From assembly GCA_014238945.1 (NCBI GenBank), contig JABAAB010000054.1, positions 1 to 46,069 on the forward strand: DNA of 46,069 nt, given 5' to 3'. The DNA comes from Lysobacterales bacterium. GTDB taxonomy: Bacteria; Pseudomonadota; Gammaproteobacteria; Xanthomonadales; SZUA-36. Each line of letters opens with the position of its first letter. The stretch's first letter is position 1. Below, in pieces: positions 18,500 through 27,057 of this stretch. The translations under genes were made by a program, and so were the position numbers. Under the pieces are notes generated by a model, which did not search any database, had not been told where the DNA came from, and saw nothing but the letters and a program-made list of their open reading frames with translations.

Positions 18500-20506
18500 T
18501 TAGTCTGGCATCCGCTGAACCACAGCAATTTTCTCAAGTGCTGCCAGGTAGACCCCGAGTGCAACCCGGTCAATCGAACCAAATTCCGCCAGTAGCCAGT
18601 CGCCGATGTCACTGACAGAGCGTTTGCCATCAACGAGATTCAGCGCTTCATAGGCCATCGCACCACCAAGTTCGAGCGCTTCGAACTCATCTGCCGGAAG
18701 GTGGTCCTGAAGGTAACCGTAGCCAAATGCGCTCATGGTTCCCCTGATTTCAGGATTGCGCTGATAGACAGGTTCTTGTCCTTCAGAACCGGTACTGACA
18801 CTCGTCCCCTCCAGTTTTTCCAGAGCGGCGAGAAAATCCCGGGCTTGCTGTTTCTGAGCGAAATTCAACTCCCCGAAATTTTCAATACTGGCCACCTTGG
18901 CCTGCTCTACCTCGAAAAATACCTTTGAAACGACAGCCTGGTCTGCAGGTTCAAGACCGGCGAACCCCAGCATCCGGTCACGCATCCTGGCCAGGGCGTT
19001 GGCGCGCAACAAGGTCAGAACAGGCTCAATATCATCACTGTCAAAATTGGCCAGGTACCACCCCTGCAGGGCGGCGATGAAGGCGGCCCGTTTCAACTTG
19101 GTCGGGTCGATCATCGCCGCGGTATCAAAATTGGTGTGGATGTACCGGTCCGGCCAGTCGTGCAGGTAAATCCCCGGGATACGCCAGCTACCCTCGTTAT
19201 AGACCTGGTGGTCACTGCCCATGGAGATACCCTCCATCAGCGCCAGTTGCGGGTTCTTTGATCCTTCTTTGGAAACCAGTGGCCAGGGCACGTCCTCTCC
19301 CGATGCCAGCCGTTCGGTCTGGTCATTTACAAAATGTCCAATCTCGTGACCCACATCGGCAATAAAGGTCGGCAGACTCATGGGACCACCAGATATTCTG
19401 AATATGGACTTGGTCTCGCTGCCACCTCCCACCATGTCGAGGTGGATATTGGCCCGGATGTGATCACTGCTTTGCAACGAGGTCAGGTAGATCAGGGTAC
19501 CCTCGATCTCTGCCGGCCAGGTAAAACGCAGACTGCGCCGCGGCGGTGGCAGGGCGCCGTTTTTGACCAGTGTGTTCAATAGACGTGCTGCCTCAAGAAT
19601 ACTGACACAACCGGACGCATTGTCATTGGCACCCGGCCGGGGATGATCGAGATGACAGCTGTAGACGATTTCCTGGTGCCCGATCCTTTCGTCCACACCA
19701 GGTATAACCGCGGTCACAAAGCTATATTTTCCCTTGCTTTGGCCGGCAATCATTTCGGCATCAAACCTGATTTCTTCTCCCGCGGCCAGCCTGGCCTGAA
19801 ATTGCCTGGCTACCCGCAATGAAACCATGAAAGCGAAGGTCTTTACCGGCGCAAAAGTATCCAGGTGACCCCAGCGTACCAGCCGGTCGTCCTCTTTCCA
19901 CCAGGCTGTTTTCTGATTGGGTGCATAGGAAATGATACCCGCCGCACCCAGTTCCCCTACCGCGCGTACGGCCACCACCTCTGGCTGACTGCTGGTCAAC
20001 ACCAGTCGACCTGTCAAGTCCTTACCTGCGTAATCGGCATCGGAATCACCCGCGCCAATGTCGACCAGGAAGGCGGCTGTTGCGCTGCCTGTCGACGAAT
20101 CCTGCGCCACCGATAAGGGTAAGGCCTCCCAGCTGGCATGGCGCTTTATACGTTCACCGTCCTTATCCAGTTCCCACAGTTCAGCAAACTCAACATCCCA
20201 TGCCGGTCGTGACTTCTGCGTACCGAACATGGTTTCTCCATCTGCCGGGAACTCCAGAATTTCTGCATCCTCAAGCCCATACTCCCGCAACTTTTCAAGA
20301 ATATGTTCTGCCGCCTGGCGGAATTGGCTGCTGGCGCGTGTGCGGTGATAAAGGGTGATGGTATCGAGATTACGTTTGGCCGATACCCCCGAACTTTCCT
20401 CAGCGATCAGGCCGATGGTGTGTTCCGGAATCAACCCGGTCAGGTCAGCTGTGGCAATTACCGGGCTACAGGTAAGAAAGAATATTAGCGCTCGGATACG
20501 GGTCAT
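18500..20506 (-). CDS. Secreted M28 family zinc aminopeptidase
   Basis: A 668-residue exported metallopeptidase. The first 20 residues (MTRIRALIFFLTCSPVIATA) form a Sec signal peptide, which fixes the start at 20506; the frame stays open to 20860, but that extension overlaps the neighbouring gene and lacks family sequence. Zinc ligands can be placed at His285 and Asp295 (SCHLDHPRPGANDNASG), a glutamate at 333/335 (PAEIEG), Asp357 (HLDMVGG) and His457 (YIHTNFDT). A PA-like insert occupies about 110-260. The roughly 160 residues after the peptidase domain include a small helical end (DGKRSVSDIGDWLLAEFG) resembling a winged-helix-like cap. The likely role is extracytoplasmic peptide degradation. 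Confidence 0.9.
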   Translation of the reverse strand: MTRIRALIFFLTCSPVIATADLTGLIPEHTIGLIAEESSGVSAKRNLDTITLYHRTRASSQFRQAAEHILEKLREYGLEDAEILEFPADGETMFGTQKSRPAWDVEFAELWELDKDGERIKRHASWEALPLSVAQDSSTGSATAAFLVDIGAGDSDADYAGKDLTGRLVLTSSQPEVVAVRAVGELGAAGIISYAPNQKTAWWKEDDRLVRWGHLDTFAPVKTFAFMVSLRVARQFQARLAAGEEIRFDAEMIAGQSKGKYSFVTAVIPGVDERIGHQEIVYSCHLDHPRPGANDNASGCVSILEAARLLNTLVKNGALPPPRRSLRFTWPAEIEGTLIYLTSLQSSDHIRANIHLDMVGGGSETKSIFRISGGPMSLPTFIADVGHEIGHFVNDQTERLASGEDVPWPLVSKEGSKNPQLALMEGISMGSDHQVYNEGSWRIPGIYLHDWPDRYIHTNFDTAAMIDPTKLKRAAFIAALQGWYLANFDSDDIEPVLTLLRANALARMRDRMLGFAGLEPADQAVVSKVFFEVEQAKVASIENFGELNFAQKQQARDFLAALEKLEGTSVSTGSEGQEPVYQRNPEIRGTMSAFGYGYLQDHLPADEFEALELGGAMAYEALNLVDGKRSVSDIGDWLLAEFGSIDRVALGVYLAALEKIAVVQRMPD

Positions 20507-20744
20507 GTTGGCTCCGGTAGGAAAGACGGGCTGAATACGCATCCTAGCCATGGCGTGCCCTTTTGTCACGGTTCCAGGTAATCGACACGGACCTTCTCCT
20601 GATCCACTATATGGCGGGTCAGCAATCGCTGAACCCAGCGACGGTGAAAAGGGATCAGAGTGGTGTGCCAGAGTACTGGAGGTACCGACCTGGTGTCGAG
20701 ACTCCGGTAGGGTGACGGGGATAAACACCTGCCACCCTGGAACT

Positions 20745-21254
20745 CTATCCGGATTTTTCGTCTTTTTCTCGGGACGCGTGTGCGAGACGCTGATCCACAA
20801 ATGCACGGAAATCAGGACGCCAGTCAGGTGTATTAATTTCCAACCACTCCTGAACACCACGGTTATTGATTAATTCGTCGACTACCCGGGCACTGCTGTC
20901 GAATTCATTTGGGTCGTGACCCACCAAAGCCTGGCGTATATATGAACCCTGCATTTCCGAGAAAATGTTCCGTAACAGCAGACCGAACCTGAATCGCTCA
21001 GAGTCACCCAACCCGATATAGCTCTTGCACCCCTTCAACAGCAGATGTGCAAGCTCGGGATGCAGGACCAATAACTCCCGCACCCGGTTTCCGGCTTCTA
21101 TATTGCGTTCAAAGGCCGCCAGTTGAGAGGCTTCAACATTGCGGGAAAGCTGTAACGAGCTTTGCTTGATCTGGGCCGCTACATAGATCAGTGACACAAT
21201 GATAGCGATCACGCCAATCATTTCGGCTATGGCTCCGATGGCATCCCAGTTCAT
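20745..21254 (-). CDS. Uncharacterised protein with N-terminal TM helix
   Basis: A 169-residue protein with one N-terminal membrane helix (AEMIGVIAIIVSLIYVAAQI, about residues 9-28) and a cytoplasmic helical domain rich in Arg and Glu. Proteins of this shape, starting NWDAIGAIAEMIG, are frequent in marine gammaproteobacteria but have no known function. It lies between the 280-residue membrane protein (71 bases upstream) and the M28 peptidase, all on the minus strand. Its coding sequence overlaps the spurious upstream extension of the peptidase frame, which supports the shorter peptidase start. Confidence 0.8.
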   Translation of the reverse strand: MNWDAIGAIAEMIGVIAIIVSLIYVAAQIKQSSLQLSRNVEASQLAAFERNIEAGNRVRELLVLHPELAHLLLKGCKSYIGLGDSERFRFGLLLRNIFSEMQGSYIRQALVGHDPNEFDSSARVVDELINNRGVQEWLEINTPDWRPDFRAFVDQRLAHASREKDEKSG

Positions 21255-21325
21255 GACGATCCCCGGTTGAGAAAAATACCAAGGGTCTGATTATACCCTG
21301 ACCCGGTTTTTCCAACAGCCCCCAC

Positions 21326-22168
21326 CTATGTGGCCACCGCATCCTCTTTGTACACGTCAAAATTGGTATGGTCTATCCGGTAAGCCTGGTAGCAAACCAC
21401 TGCCAGCAACTGGTAATACAGGGTTTGGACAACTGGCTGATACTCACGTAATTCCATGGCAGCAAGGGTCACATGAAGCATGATGAAGACGGTTGCTGCA
21501 ATACTGACGAACACCAGTATTTTCACACTCAACCCGATCTGTCTCAATCGGTCCGCATGGGCCTGGTGGGGGTTGAGTTTTTTTCCATAGATACTCCAGG
21601 CAATCATACCCGCGAACACCAGGTTCATCACCGTCATTGCCGCGATGTTCACATAGCCACCAAACCACGGAAAATCAAATTGCTTCACATAGATTATGAA
21701 GAAGACAAAAGCAATGTATGTAAGCACCGCCAGACCCAGAAAAAAGGGTGAGATAAAGTCCGGTAACCGGCGTCGATGCAATTCCGCTTTGCGGGTACTT
21801 CTCGAATTGGCCTCCCTCATCAGCCTGAAATACTTGAAAGACGAAATATCCAGTCGCAACAGGGGTATGAATTGGACCATGAAAAACCAGGTCGCAATGG
21901 CCCCGTCCCATTCACCACTGCGGGGTGTAATAAACAAGATAGCCACCAGGATCAGGCCTGCGATATGAATCCACCGATTGATGACTCGGTAGTTGTGTTG
22001 TGCGTGCTGGTAATATTCGAACGGTCTGGGGTAAAGCCTCGGATAATCCGATGGTGGATAGGTTGCAAATACGTGTTTCATCCTTCCCAGCATTTTCCAC
22101 GGGAAATACCGCGAAAGCAGGAGTACCTGTCCCAAGAAGGCAATGTTAAATAATATATTGTCTGACAT
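21326..22168 (-). CDS. Uncharacterised multi-pass membrane protein
   Basis: A 280-residue protein with six or seven hydrophobic helices (about residues 5-22, 67-84, 88-108, 140-163, 172-195, 217-240 and 250-266). Between TM1 and TM2 is a conserved-looking soluble stretch, YPPSDYPRLYPRPFEYY, that may be a family marker. It starts 10 bases after the GntR stop and so is the direct partner of that regulator. YtrA-type GntR genes are typically followed by transporter or membrane-protein genes that they repress, but no ABC ATPase is seen here. Function unknown. Confidence 0.8.
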   Translation of the reverse strand: MSDNILFNIAFLGQVLLLSRYFPWKMLGRMKHVFATYPPSDYPRLYPRPFEYYQHAQHNYRVINRWIHIAGLILVAILFITPRSGEWDGAIATWFFMVQFIPLLRLDISSFKYFRLMREANSRSTRKAELHRRRLPDFISPFFLGLAVLTYIAFVFFIIYVKQFDFPWFGGYVNIAAMTVMNLVFAGMIAWSIYGKKLNPHQAHADRLRQIGLSVKILVFVSIAATVFIMLHVTLAAMELREYQPVVQTLYYQLLAVVCYQAYRIDHTNFDVYKEDAVAT

Positions 22169-22178
22169 AATTTTCTAC

Positions 22179-22559
22179 CTAGTAATTGCGGTTGTTCATC
22201 ACATTCCCGAATGCGATGCGGATTTCTGAATCTGTAACGCCCGAATCCCTGAGTGCGCCAATGGTTTTGTCCAGTCGGGCCAAAATCCAGGCATTCAAAT
22301 CATTTGCACTGTTGGCCCGGGCATCCGGGTGGATGAATGTTCCTCGATAGCCCTTGGTCTGAATGACCGAGTCACGTTCCAGTAAACGATAGGCCTTGGC
22401 CACCGTCTTGTTGTTCAACTCCAGGTCACTCGCCAGTTGGCGGATCGAGGGAAGCGCATCCCCCGGTCGAACCTGGTCATTGAGCACGGCCTTTTTGATC
22501 TGATCCATTAGCTGGGTAAACAGGGGCACCGTATCCTCGATGTCGATAATAATTTCCAT
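22179..22559 (-). CDS. GntR family regulator, YtrA subfamily
   Basis: A 126-residue regulator: a GntR winged helix (PLFTQLMDQIKKAVLNDQVRPGD, LPSIRQLASDLELNNKTVAKAYRLLERDS) with only a short C-terminal dimerisation tail, the hallmark of the YtrA subfamily. Such proteins repress their own operon in response to cell-envelope stress or antibiotics. A perfect 9-8-9 palindrome sits about 20 bases before its start codon and is the likely operator. The next gene downstream is an unknown multi-pass membrane protein, 10 bases away. Confidence 0.93.
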   Translation of the reverse strand: MEIIIDIEDTVPLFTQLMDQIKKAVLNDQVRPGDALPSIRQLASDLELNNKTVAKAYRLLERDSVIQTKGYRGTFIHPDARANSANDLNAWILARLDKTIGALRDSGVTDSEIRIAFGNVMNNRNY

Positions 22560-22578
22560 GATTTCTTAGTTGTCCCAT

Positions 22579-22604
22579 ATGTACCCTGCGTACTAAGGGT
22601 ACAT
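22579..22604. promoter_or_regulatory. Palindromic operator for GntR/YtrA regulator
   Basis: ATGTACCCT - GCGTACTA - AGGGTACAT is a perfect inverted repeat with 9-base arms and an 8-base spacer. It lies 20 bases before the GntR start at 22559, where the promoter is expected. Spacing and symmetry suit a GntR/YtrA dimer. Autoregulation of the gntR-membrane protein operon is the simplest reading. Confidence 0.8.
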
Positions 22605-22639
22605 AGCAATCAAGATTATTGCAATATGATTAACCGGCT

Positions 22640-22684
22640 CGGTAGATATGGGGCCAGAGAAATGGGTTCAGAGAAAAGGGGGCA
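22640..22684. repeat. GGGGCCAGAGAAA-type direct repeat
   Basis: Two imperfect copies of GGG(G/T)(C/T)CAGAGAAA(T/A)GGG stand in tandem just before the 3' end of the DUF2779 gene. The same word family (GGGGTCAG plus an A-rich or T-rich tail) recurs elsewhere in the window, for example near 1859, 32810-32860 and 34785. These look like members of a dispersed gammaproteobacterial extragenic repeat. Confidence 0.45.
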
Positions 22685-22687
22685 GCG

Positions 22688-24205
22688 CTATTTGGAGCTC
22701 TGCTCAAAGAAATGAACCAGCCGTACCATGGCCTCGGTGTCGTGCTTGCAGTATTTGAGGAGTTCGAGTGTTAACTGGTCTTTTCGTGCTGCGCCGATAT
22801 CCGGGTGGATCGCCTCCAGATAAGCCGATGATGCCTCGGTTCCCTCGCTGATGCCTTCGAGCGTGGCGTAGTCCATGTCGGGTGCGATGGTCGGCAGGAC
22901 CGCCTTGATAGACCAGGAGCCGAGCATGTCCGGGTGGTAATAGTTGGCAAGGGTCACTGGGTGCAGATCGACCAGCCGTTCGGTGATTGCCGTGAGTGCT
23001 TCGGCCAGGTCGGGAAACATTGCGATCAGACCATTGATCACGGTGCGCTCGTAACCGGTGTACATCAATACCGGACCGTTCGGGGCCTGATGGGATTCGA
23101 GATCCCTGATCATCTGCTCGGCCAGTGCACGCATGGGAGGTTCGCCCGTCAGGTCAAGAAACTCAGCGTGTTCCATTTCTTCCGGGGCGCGTTCAACATG
23201 ACAGGACCACTGGAACGGCAGGGCCTGGTAGGGACGGGTACCCGTCCAGATGGGTATCGCAAAACTCACGGTTTCAAAATCAAGATAAAATCGTGGGTAG
23301 GGCAGTTCATTCACAAATTCCGAGGCACCAGCTAACAACTCGGCGCGGCCGCTGGTGGTGACCCGATGTATACGCAATTGTTTTTCATTACTAATCTCGG
23401 ACACCGGTACGTCTCGGATATCCCGATACCCGGCCTTTACCCACTCAGCAAGCTTCTTTTTGCTCCCCTTGAGCCCTGAAACAGGATAGCGGCTGTCACA
23501 AGGCCAGCAATAGTTGATGAACGCGCACTCGTAGGGTGAATAACAGTGCGGTCCAACCGGTATGTCGGGTTCCGGCCCCGCAGCTGCCCGGCGGGCGGAT
23601 TCGACCCAGAGTGGTACCGTTGGCAAAAGACCAAAGACTTCTTGGGTCAGCTCCACCTCGACCAGTATGCCGTCATATACGCCATCACCCTGATAGATAA
23701 ACTGGTTATTGATATGAGCCAGAGAAATTCGACTCAACGGATAACCGGATCCCATGTGGACCCAGGCCTGCACAGCGCAGTCATTGATGTGCTCGGGTTT
23801 GGCTTTGGTCGAGGCCTTGACTTCGACGATATGCCAGCTGTTACCCGACTCATCGCGGGTCGGCAGCAGAACGTCTTCGCGCACCAATACGTGATCGTGA
23901 CGCAGCGTGGCCTCGAAAACCGGTGCACGGAACATCGAGGTCATCAATGTTTCAGTTTGCTTTAGCGCCCGGCTGAAATTCCCCCCGTTATATTCGATAT
24001 AAGTGCCGGCGTTACCATCGTGTTTACCCTCATAGAACTGAATTGCAATATCACCGACCTCGTGTCCCATTTTGAAGGCGGCCTGGGTTGCTTTGGAGTG
24101 GTGCACCAGCTCGGGCCGATTGATCTCGAGGTGAACACGTTTATGGCACTGCAGTGCCGACATGATGCGGGTCTTGGAAAGTCTTACTGCCACCGGATGG
24201 GCCAC
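22688..24205 (-). CDS. DUF2779 protein: Cas4-like nuclease plus DEDD domain
   Basis: A 505-residue protein with two nuclease-like halves. The N-terminal half resembles Cas4/RecB-type PD-(D/E)XK nucleases: Cys20 in ALQCHKRVHLE, Asp111, Glu128 and Lys130 in the strand IVEVKAS, Gln146, and a Cys cluster at 221, 227, 233 and 236 that with Cys20 could bind a 4Fe-4S cluster. The C-terminal half has RNase H/DnaQ-like exonuclease marks: YLDFET (Asp309, Glu311), YTGYERTVI, and a last KYCKHDTEAM whose Asp fits the third acidic site. The start is GTG at 24205 or GTG at 24193; both lie almost directly on the stop of the upstream flavoprotein gene. The cellular role is unknown; DNA repair or defence against foreign DNA are options. 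Confidence 0.8.
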   Translation of the reverse strand: MAHPVAVRLSKTRIMSALQCHKRVHLEINRPELVHHSKATQAAFKMGHEVGDIAIQFYEGKHDGNAGTYIEYNGGNFSRALKQTETLMTSMFRAPVFEATLRHDHVLVREDVLLPTRDESGNSWHIVEVKASTKAKPEHINDCAVQAWVHMGSGYPLSRISLAHINNQFIYQGDGVYDGILVEVELTQEVFGLLPTVPLWVESARRAAAGPEPDIPVGPHCYSPYECAFINYCWPCDSRYPVSGLKGSKKKLAEWVKAGYRDIRDVPVSEISNEKQLRIHRVTTSGRAELLAGASEFVNELPYPRFYLDFETVSFAIPIWTGTRPYQALPFQWSCHVERAPEEMEHAEFLDLTGEPPMRALAEQMIRDLESHQAPNGPVLMYTGYERTVINGLIAMFPDLAEALTAITERLVDLHPVTLANYYHPDMLGSWSIKAVLPTIAPDMDYATLEGISEGTEASSAYLEAIHPDIGAARKDQLTLELLKYCKHDTEAMVRLVHFFEQSSK

Positions 24206-24655
24206 TCAAACCGGTCTTGCTTCGACCACGACGGAGTTTCGCATTGCGTGCTCCAAATCGCTGGCAAGCGGGCTTTTGTCCTTGTTGAGTCGAATATCGT
24301 GATAGGCGGCATCCTGAGGAAAAAGGGCAAGGTAATGACTTAGTGCTTCCCTGATTTGTTCAGGGTCGTCCCTGAGGACACTTGCCAGATGAGTTTGATC
24401 ACAACCCCTCAGACGCAATACCACCTCTGCCCCACCCACCAGGTTGCGCCACCAGAGCCCCTGCGATGAACTGAAACACCGCACGGCATCACCCACACAG
24501 ACATAGCGAACCGGCGTGGTAAAAGATTTGCCGCTTTTTCGCCCGGTAAATGTGATCAACATCAGGCTGCCGCTCCAAAAGCGGTGAATGGGCGATCTCA
24601 ACAGGAAGCGGACGATCGGATTGATGATCGCAAACAATGGCTCCGGGAGTTTCAA
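24206..24655 (-). CDS. DDN family (F420/FMN-dependent) oxidoreductase
   Basis: A 149-residue split-barrel flavoprotein of the deazaflavin-dependent nitroreductase family. Marks: SPIHRFWSGSLMLITFTGRKSGKSFTTPV near the N terminus, then a WWRNLVGG segment. Actinobacterial members use F420H2; gammaproteobacteria generally lack F420, so FMN or another cofactor is likely here (inference). It ends exactly where the possible GTG start of the DUF2779 gene begins, implying translational coupling, although a functional link between the two is not obvious. The substrate is unknown. Confidence 0.85.
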   Translation of the reverse strand: MKLPEPLFAIINPIVRFLLRSPIHRFWSGSLMLITFTGRKSGKSFTTPVRYVCVGDAVRCFSSSQGLWWRNLVGGAEVVLRLRGCDQTHLASVLRDDPEQIREALSHYLALFPQDAAYHDIRLNKDKSPLASDLEHAMRNSVVVEARPV

Positions 24656-25039
24656 TACTGATTCCTCTTCATTGATACTGTTTCCGGTTGATCAATTATC
24701 GAGAAGCACAACAGAAGATGTCAGTTAATCCATCAACTCCTGGCTTGCGAGAGACAATAACACATCCATTTTATGCCGGGTGTTGGAAACCATGCCCAAA
24801 GCACTTGGTGCTCGGTGGCTGGCGGGGTAGTTAACGAAAGTCCCCGTTGGTAAACCTGGCCAATCCTCCTTATACTCCAGTTTGGGGCCACTAAAAAACT
24901 AAAAAAAGTGCTTACAATTCAGCATAATCGATTTTGGCTCTCCTGCTTTTTGATAGAAATTTCTGCTGGAAAAATCGGAGGCGAAGTGGCAGAGTAAGAA
25001 AAAGCAAACCATGGTGTCAACAACAGGAATCAAGGATCG
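24656..25039. other. Gene-free intergenic region
   Basis: These 384 bases lie between divergent genes and should contain two promoters. They hold A-rich tracts (about 24892-24906) and no convincing open frame, RNA fold or repeat. An AGGATCG run just before the ATG at 25040 provides a ribosome binding site for the downstream gene. Confidence 0.4.
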
Positions 25040-25774
25040 ATGAAATTGAACGACACACAGATTGACTATCTAAAGAGGCTCATGGATGGCGGAAACCAGG
25101 AAATCCCTACCACCCTGGAGATGCTGACCAATCAAACCTTTGACCAGTGTTCCGCGACAACCCAGGTGATCTCCATCATGCGCGTGATTGGCTCAACGGG
25201 TCTCGGCGCCGGTCCTCTGGCCACGGTCACGTGTGACATTCACGGCGATGTGGAGTGTGAATTCCTGTTTTTGCAAAACCAGGCTGATTTTGAAACCCTG
25301 TGCCAGGTAATGACCCCGACCCTGACCGATGGCGCAGTAGGTACAGTCAATGAGGCAACAGAGTACCTGATACCCAACTGGCTCAAGGAGCAACGTGTCA
25401 ATGAACCCGATATCGAGGCCCTGCAGGAACAGATGAAGGACGTCGTCACCGAAACAGCCAGTGTGCTGTTCGGCACCTACCTCACAGTTTTGAATACCAA
25501 ATGCCAACTGGCCACGTACCAGGACTTTCCAGAAACCAGGCTGAAGGACAGGCAACAGAGCGTGCTCGAGGACGCCTTGTCCAGGAACCGCAAAGACAGT
25601 AATACCGCTTTTTGCTTTGAGATTGCCTGTCGCGTCGAACCATTGAGTTTCAAAATCTGCTTGTTGATGCTGCCGCAACTGAGCGCGCTGCAGACCATGC
25701 TTGACACTGCGAAGAGTCCAGCTGAACGGATGGCGCCTCCGGAAATCACCTTCGAGCCACCACCCCGGTTTTAA
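25040..25774 (+). CDS. Unknown protein, possible CheC/CheX-like fold
   Basis: A 244-residue soluble protein. Its organisation hints at the CheC/CheX phosphatase fold: an N-terminal helix starting LNDTQIDYLKRLMDGGNQEI, beta strands around VTCDIHGDVECEFLFLQNQADFETLCQVM, a second similar helix (EALQEQMKDVVTETASVLFG), and a second strand pair ending CFEIACRV...FKICLLMLPQLSALQTML. The ExxxN catalytic pairs of active CheC phosphatases are not clearly conserved, so it may be a degenerate, adaptor-like member. A CheY-like receiver is encoded 1.3 kb downstream on the other strand. The assignment is an inference from pattern; otherwise it is a hypothetical protein. Confidence 0.6.
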   Translation: MKLNDTQIDYLKRLMDGGNQEIPTTLEMLTNQTFDQCSATTQVISIMRVIGSTGLGAGPLATVTCDIHGDVECEFLFLQNQADFETLCQVMTPTLTDGAVGTVNEATEYLIPNWLKEQRVNEPDIEALQEQMKDVVTETASVLFGTYLTVLNTKCQLATYQDFPETRLKDRQQSVLEDALSRNRKDSNTAFCFEIACRVEPLSFKICLLMLPQLSALQTMLDTAKSPAERMAPPEITFEPPPRF

Positions 25775-25863
25775 CCCGCTATTCGTCGTAGCCGGCTTGG
25801 CCGCAACAAATGGCCGGTTATGCTATCTGCTATGCTTTAATGCGCCGTGAAAAATAGAAAAAC

Positions 25864-27018
25864 ATGAACAGGGTCTTCACCCAACTCCAACGTCGCAACG
25901 TATTCCGCGTGGCCGCAGCCTATGTGATCGGTGGCTGGATCGTATTGCAGGTGGCCGATTTGCTGTTCGGAACCTTCGAAGCACCCACCTGGGTCGGTAA
26001 ATCGCTGGCCGTGCTGATCATGCTGGGTTTTCCCATTGCCTGTGTGTTCGCCTGGGCCTTCGAACTGACACCCGAGGGAGTCAAACGTACCGAAGCGGTG
26101 GACGAGTCCGTGTCGATAACTCAACAAACAGGTCGTCGGTTGGATATATTTATCCTGATATCCCTGGTCACGCTGATCGGGGTGACTTTCTGGCAGAAAT
26201 CAGAGCCACCGGCCCCCACCCAGCCCGTGGTATCAATCAGCCAGTAAGAAGCCGCAGCCGTTGAACAAGAGCCCGGTATCGACGCTGCATCAATTGCCGT
26301 TTTGCCCTTTGTCAACATGTCGGATGACCCCGGGCAGGAGTTTTTCTCACATGGTATTTCCGAGGAAATCCTGAATGTTCTGGCAAGTATCGATCAACTG
26401 CACGTCGCTTCCCGTACTTCAGCTTTTACGTACCAGGACCGCATACTGAGTATCCCGGAAATTGCTACTGAGCTCGGTGTTAACTTCGTGCTCGAGGGCA
26501 GCGTGCGCAAAGCCGGGGACAATGTGCGTATCACCGCGCAGTTGATCGGTGCGGCAAATGACCGTCATTTGTGGTCGGATACCTACGATCGGTCACTGGA
26601 GGATATCTTTGCCATCCAGAGCGAAATCGCCAGCGCCATTGGCAATGCATTGCTCACACCCATGGGTCTGGAATCGGCACCGGTGGTGCCTGCTGCCACT
26701 ACCAACCTGAGCGCCTATGAGCTCTACCTGAAGGGCCGGGAAATATTTACCACCAGGAGTCCCAAAGTGGATATCGCCGTAGGCATTGCGTATCTGGAAA
26801 AGTCAGTCGAACTTGATCCGGGATTTGTAGAGGCCTATCAGTATCTTGCGGCAATCTACGGTATCGCCCCGTATTGGGGTGTTGATGACAAACCGCTTGA
26901 AACCTATCTGGCACTGGCCAGGGAGACAATCGACAAGACCATTGCCATGGCCCCGGCAAATGCCTTTGCCTATGCCATCCGCGGTTAGCTGTTGGTTGAC
27001 GATTTCGAGTGTGACTAA
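25864..27018 (+). pseudogene. TolB/TPR membrane protein, decayed
   Basis: Remnant of a large family (usually 550-700 residues) with one N-terminal membrane domain, a TolB-like domain and TPRs. The frame starts RRNVFRVAAAYVIGGW and FAWAFELTPEGVKR, then meets an in-frame TAA at 26245. It reopens in the same frame with SIAVLPFVNMSDD, FSHGISEEIL, VLEGSVRKAG and RHLWSDTYDR, and runs to a TAG at 26986. The nine codons after that TAG read LLVDDFECD and end in TAA at 27016; DDFECD is the usual extreme C terminus of this family. Most of the TPR region has therefore been lost by an internal deletion and the gene also carries a nonsense codon. Confidence 0.85.
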
Positions 27019-27057
27019 GCCGGAATAACCAGTTGTAGAAAATGTGGGGCAGCCTGA

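Noticed and set aside
20507-20860. Upstream extension of the M28 peptidase frame by 118 codons
   Set aside because: It overlaps the 169-residue gene at 20745-21254, has no family similarity, and the signal peptide begins at 20506.
22688-24205. A CRISPR-associated Cas4 adaptation module
   Set aside because: No cas1/cas2 or repeat-spacer array is present anywhere in the window; the Cas4-like half belongs to a DUF2779 protein.
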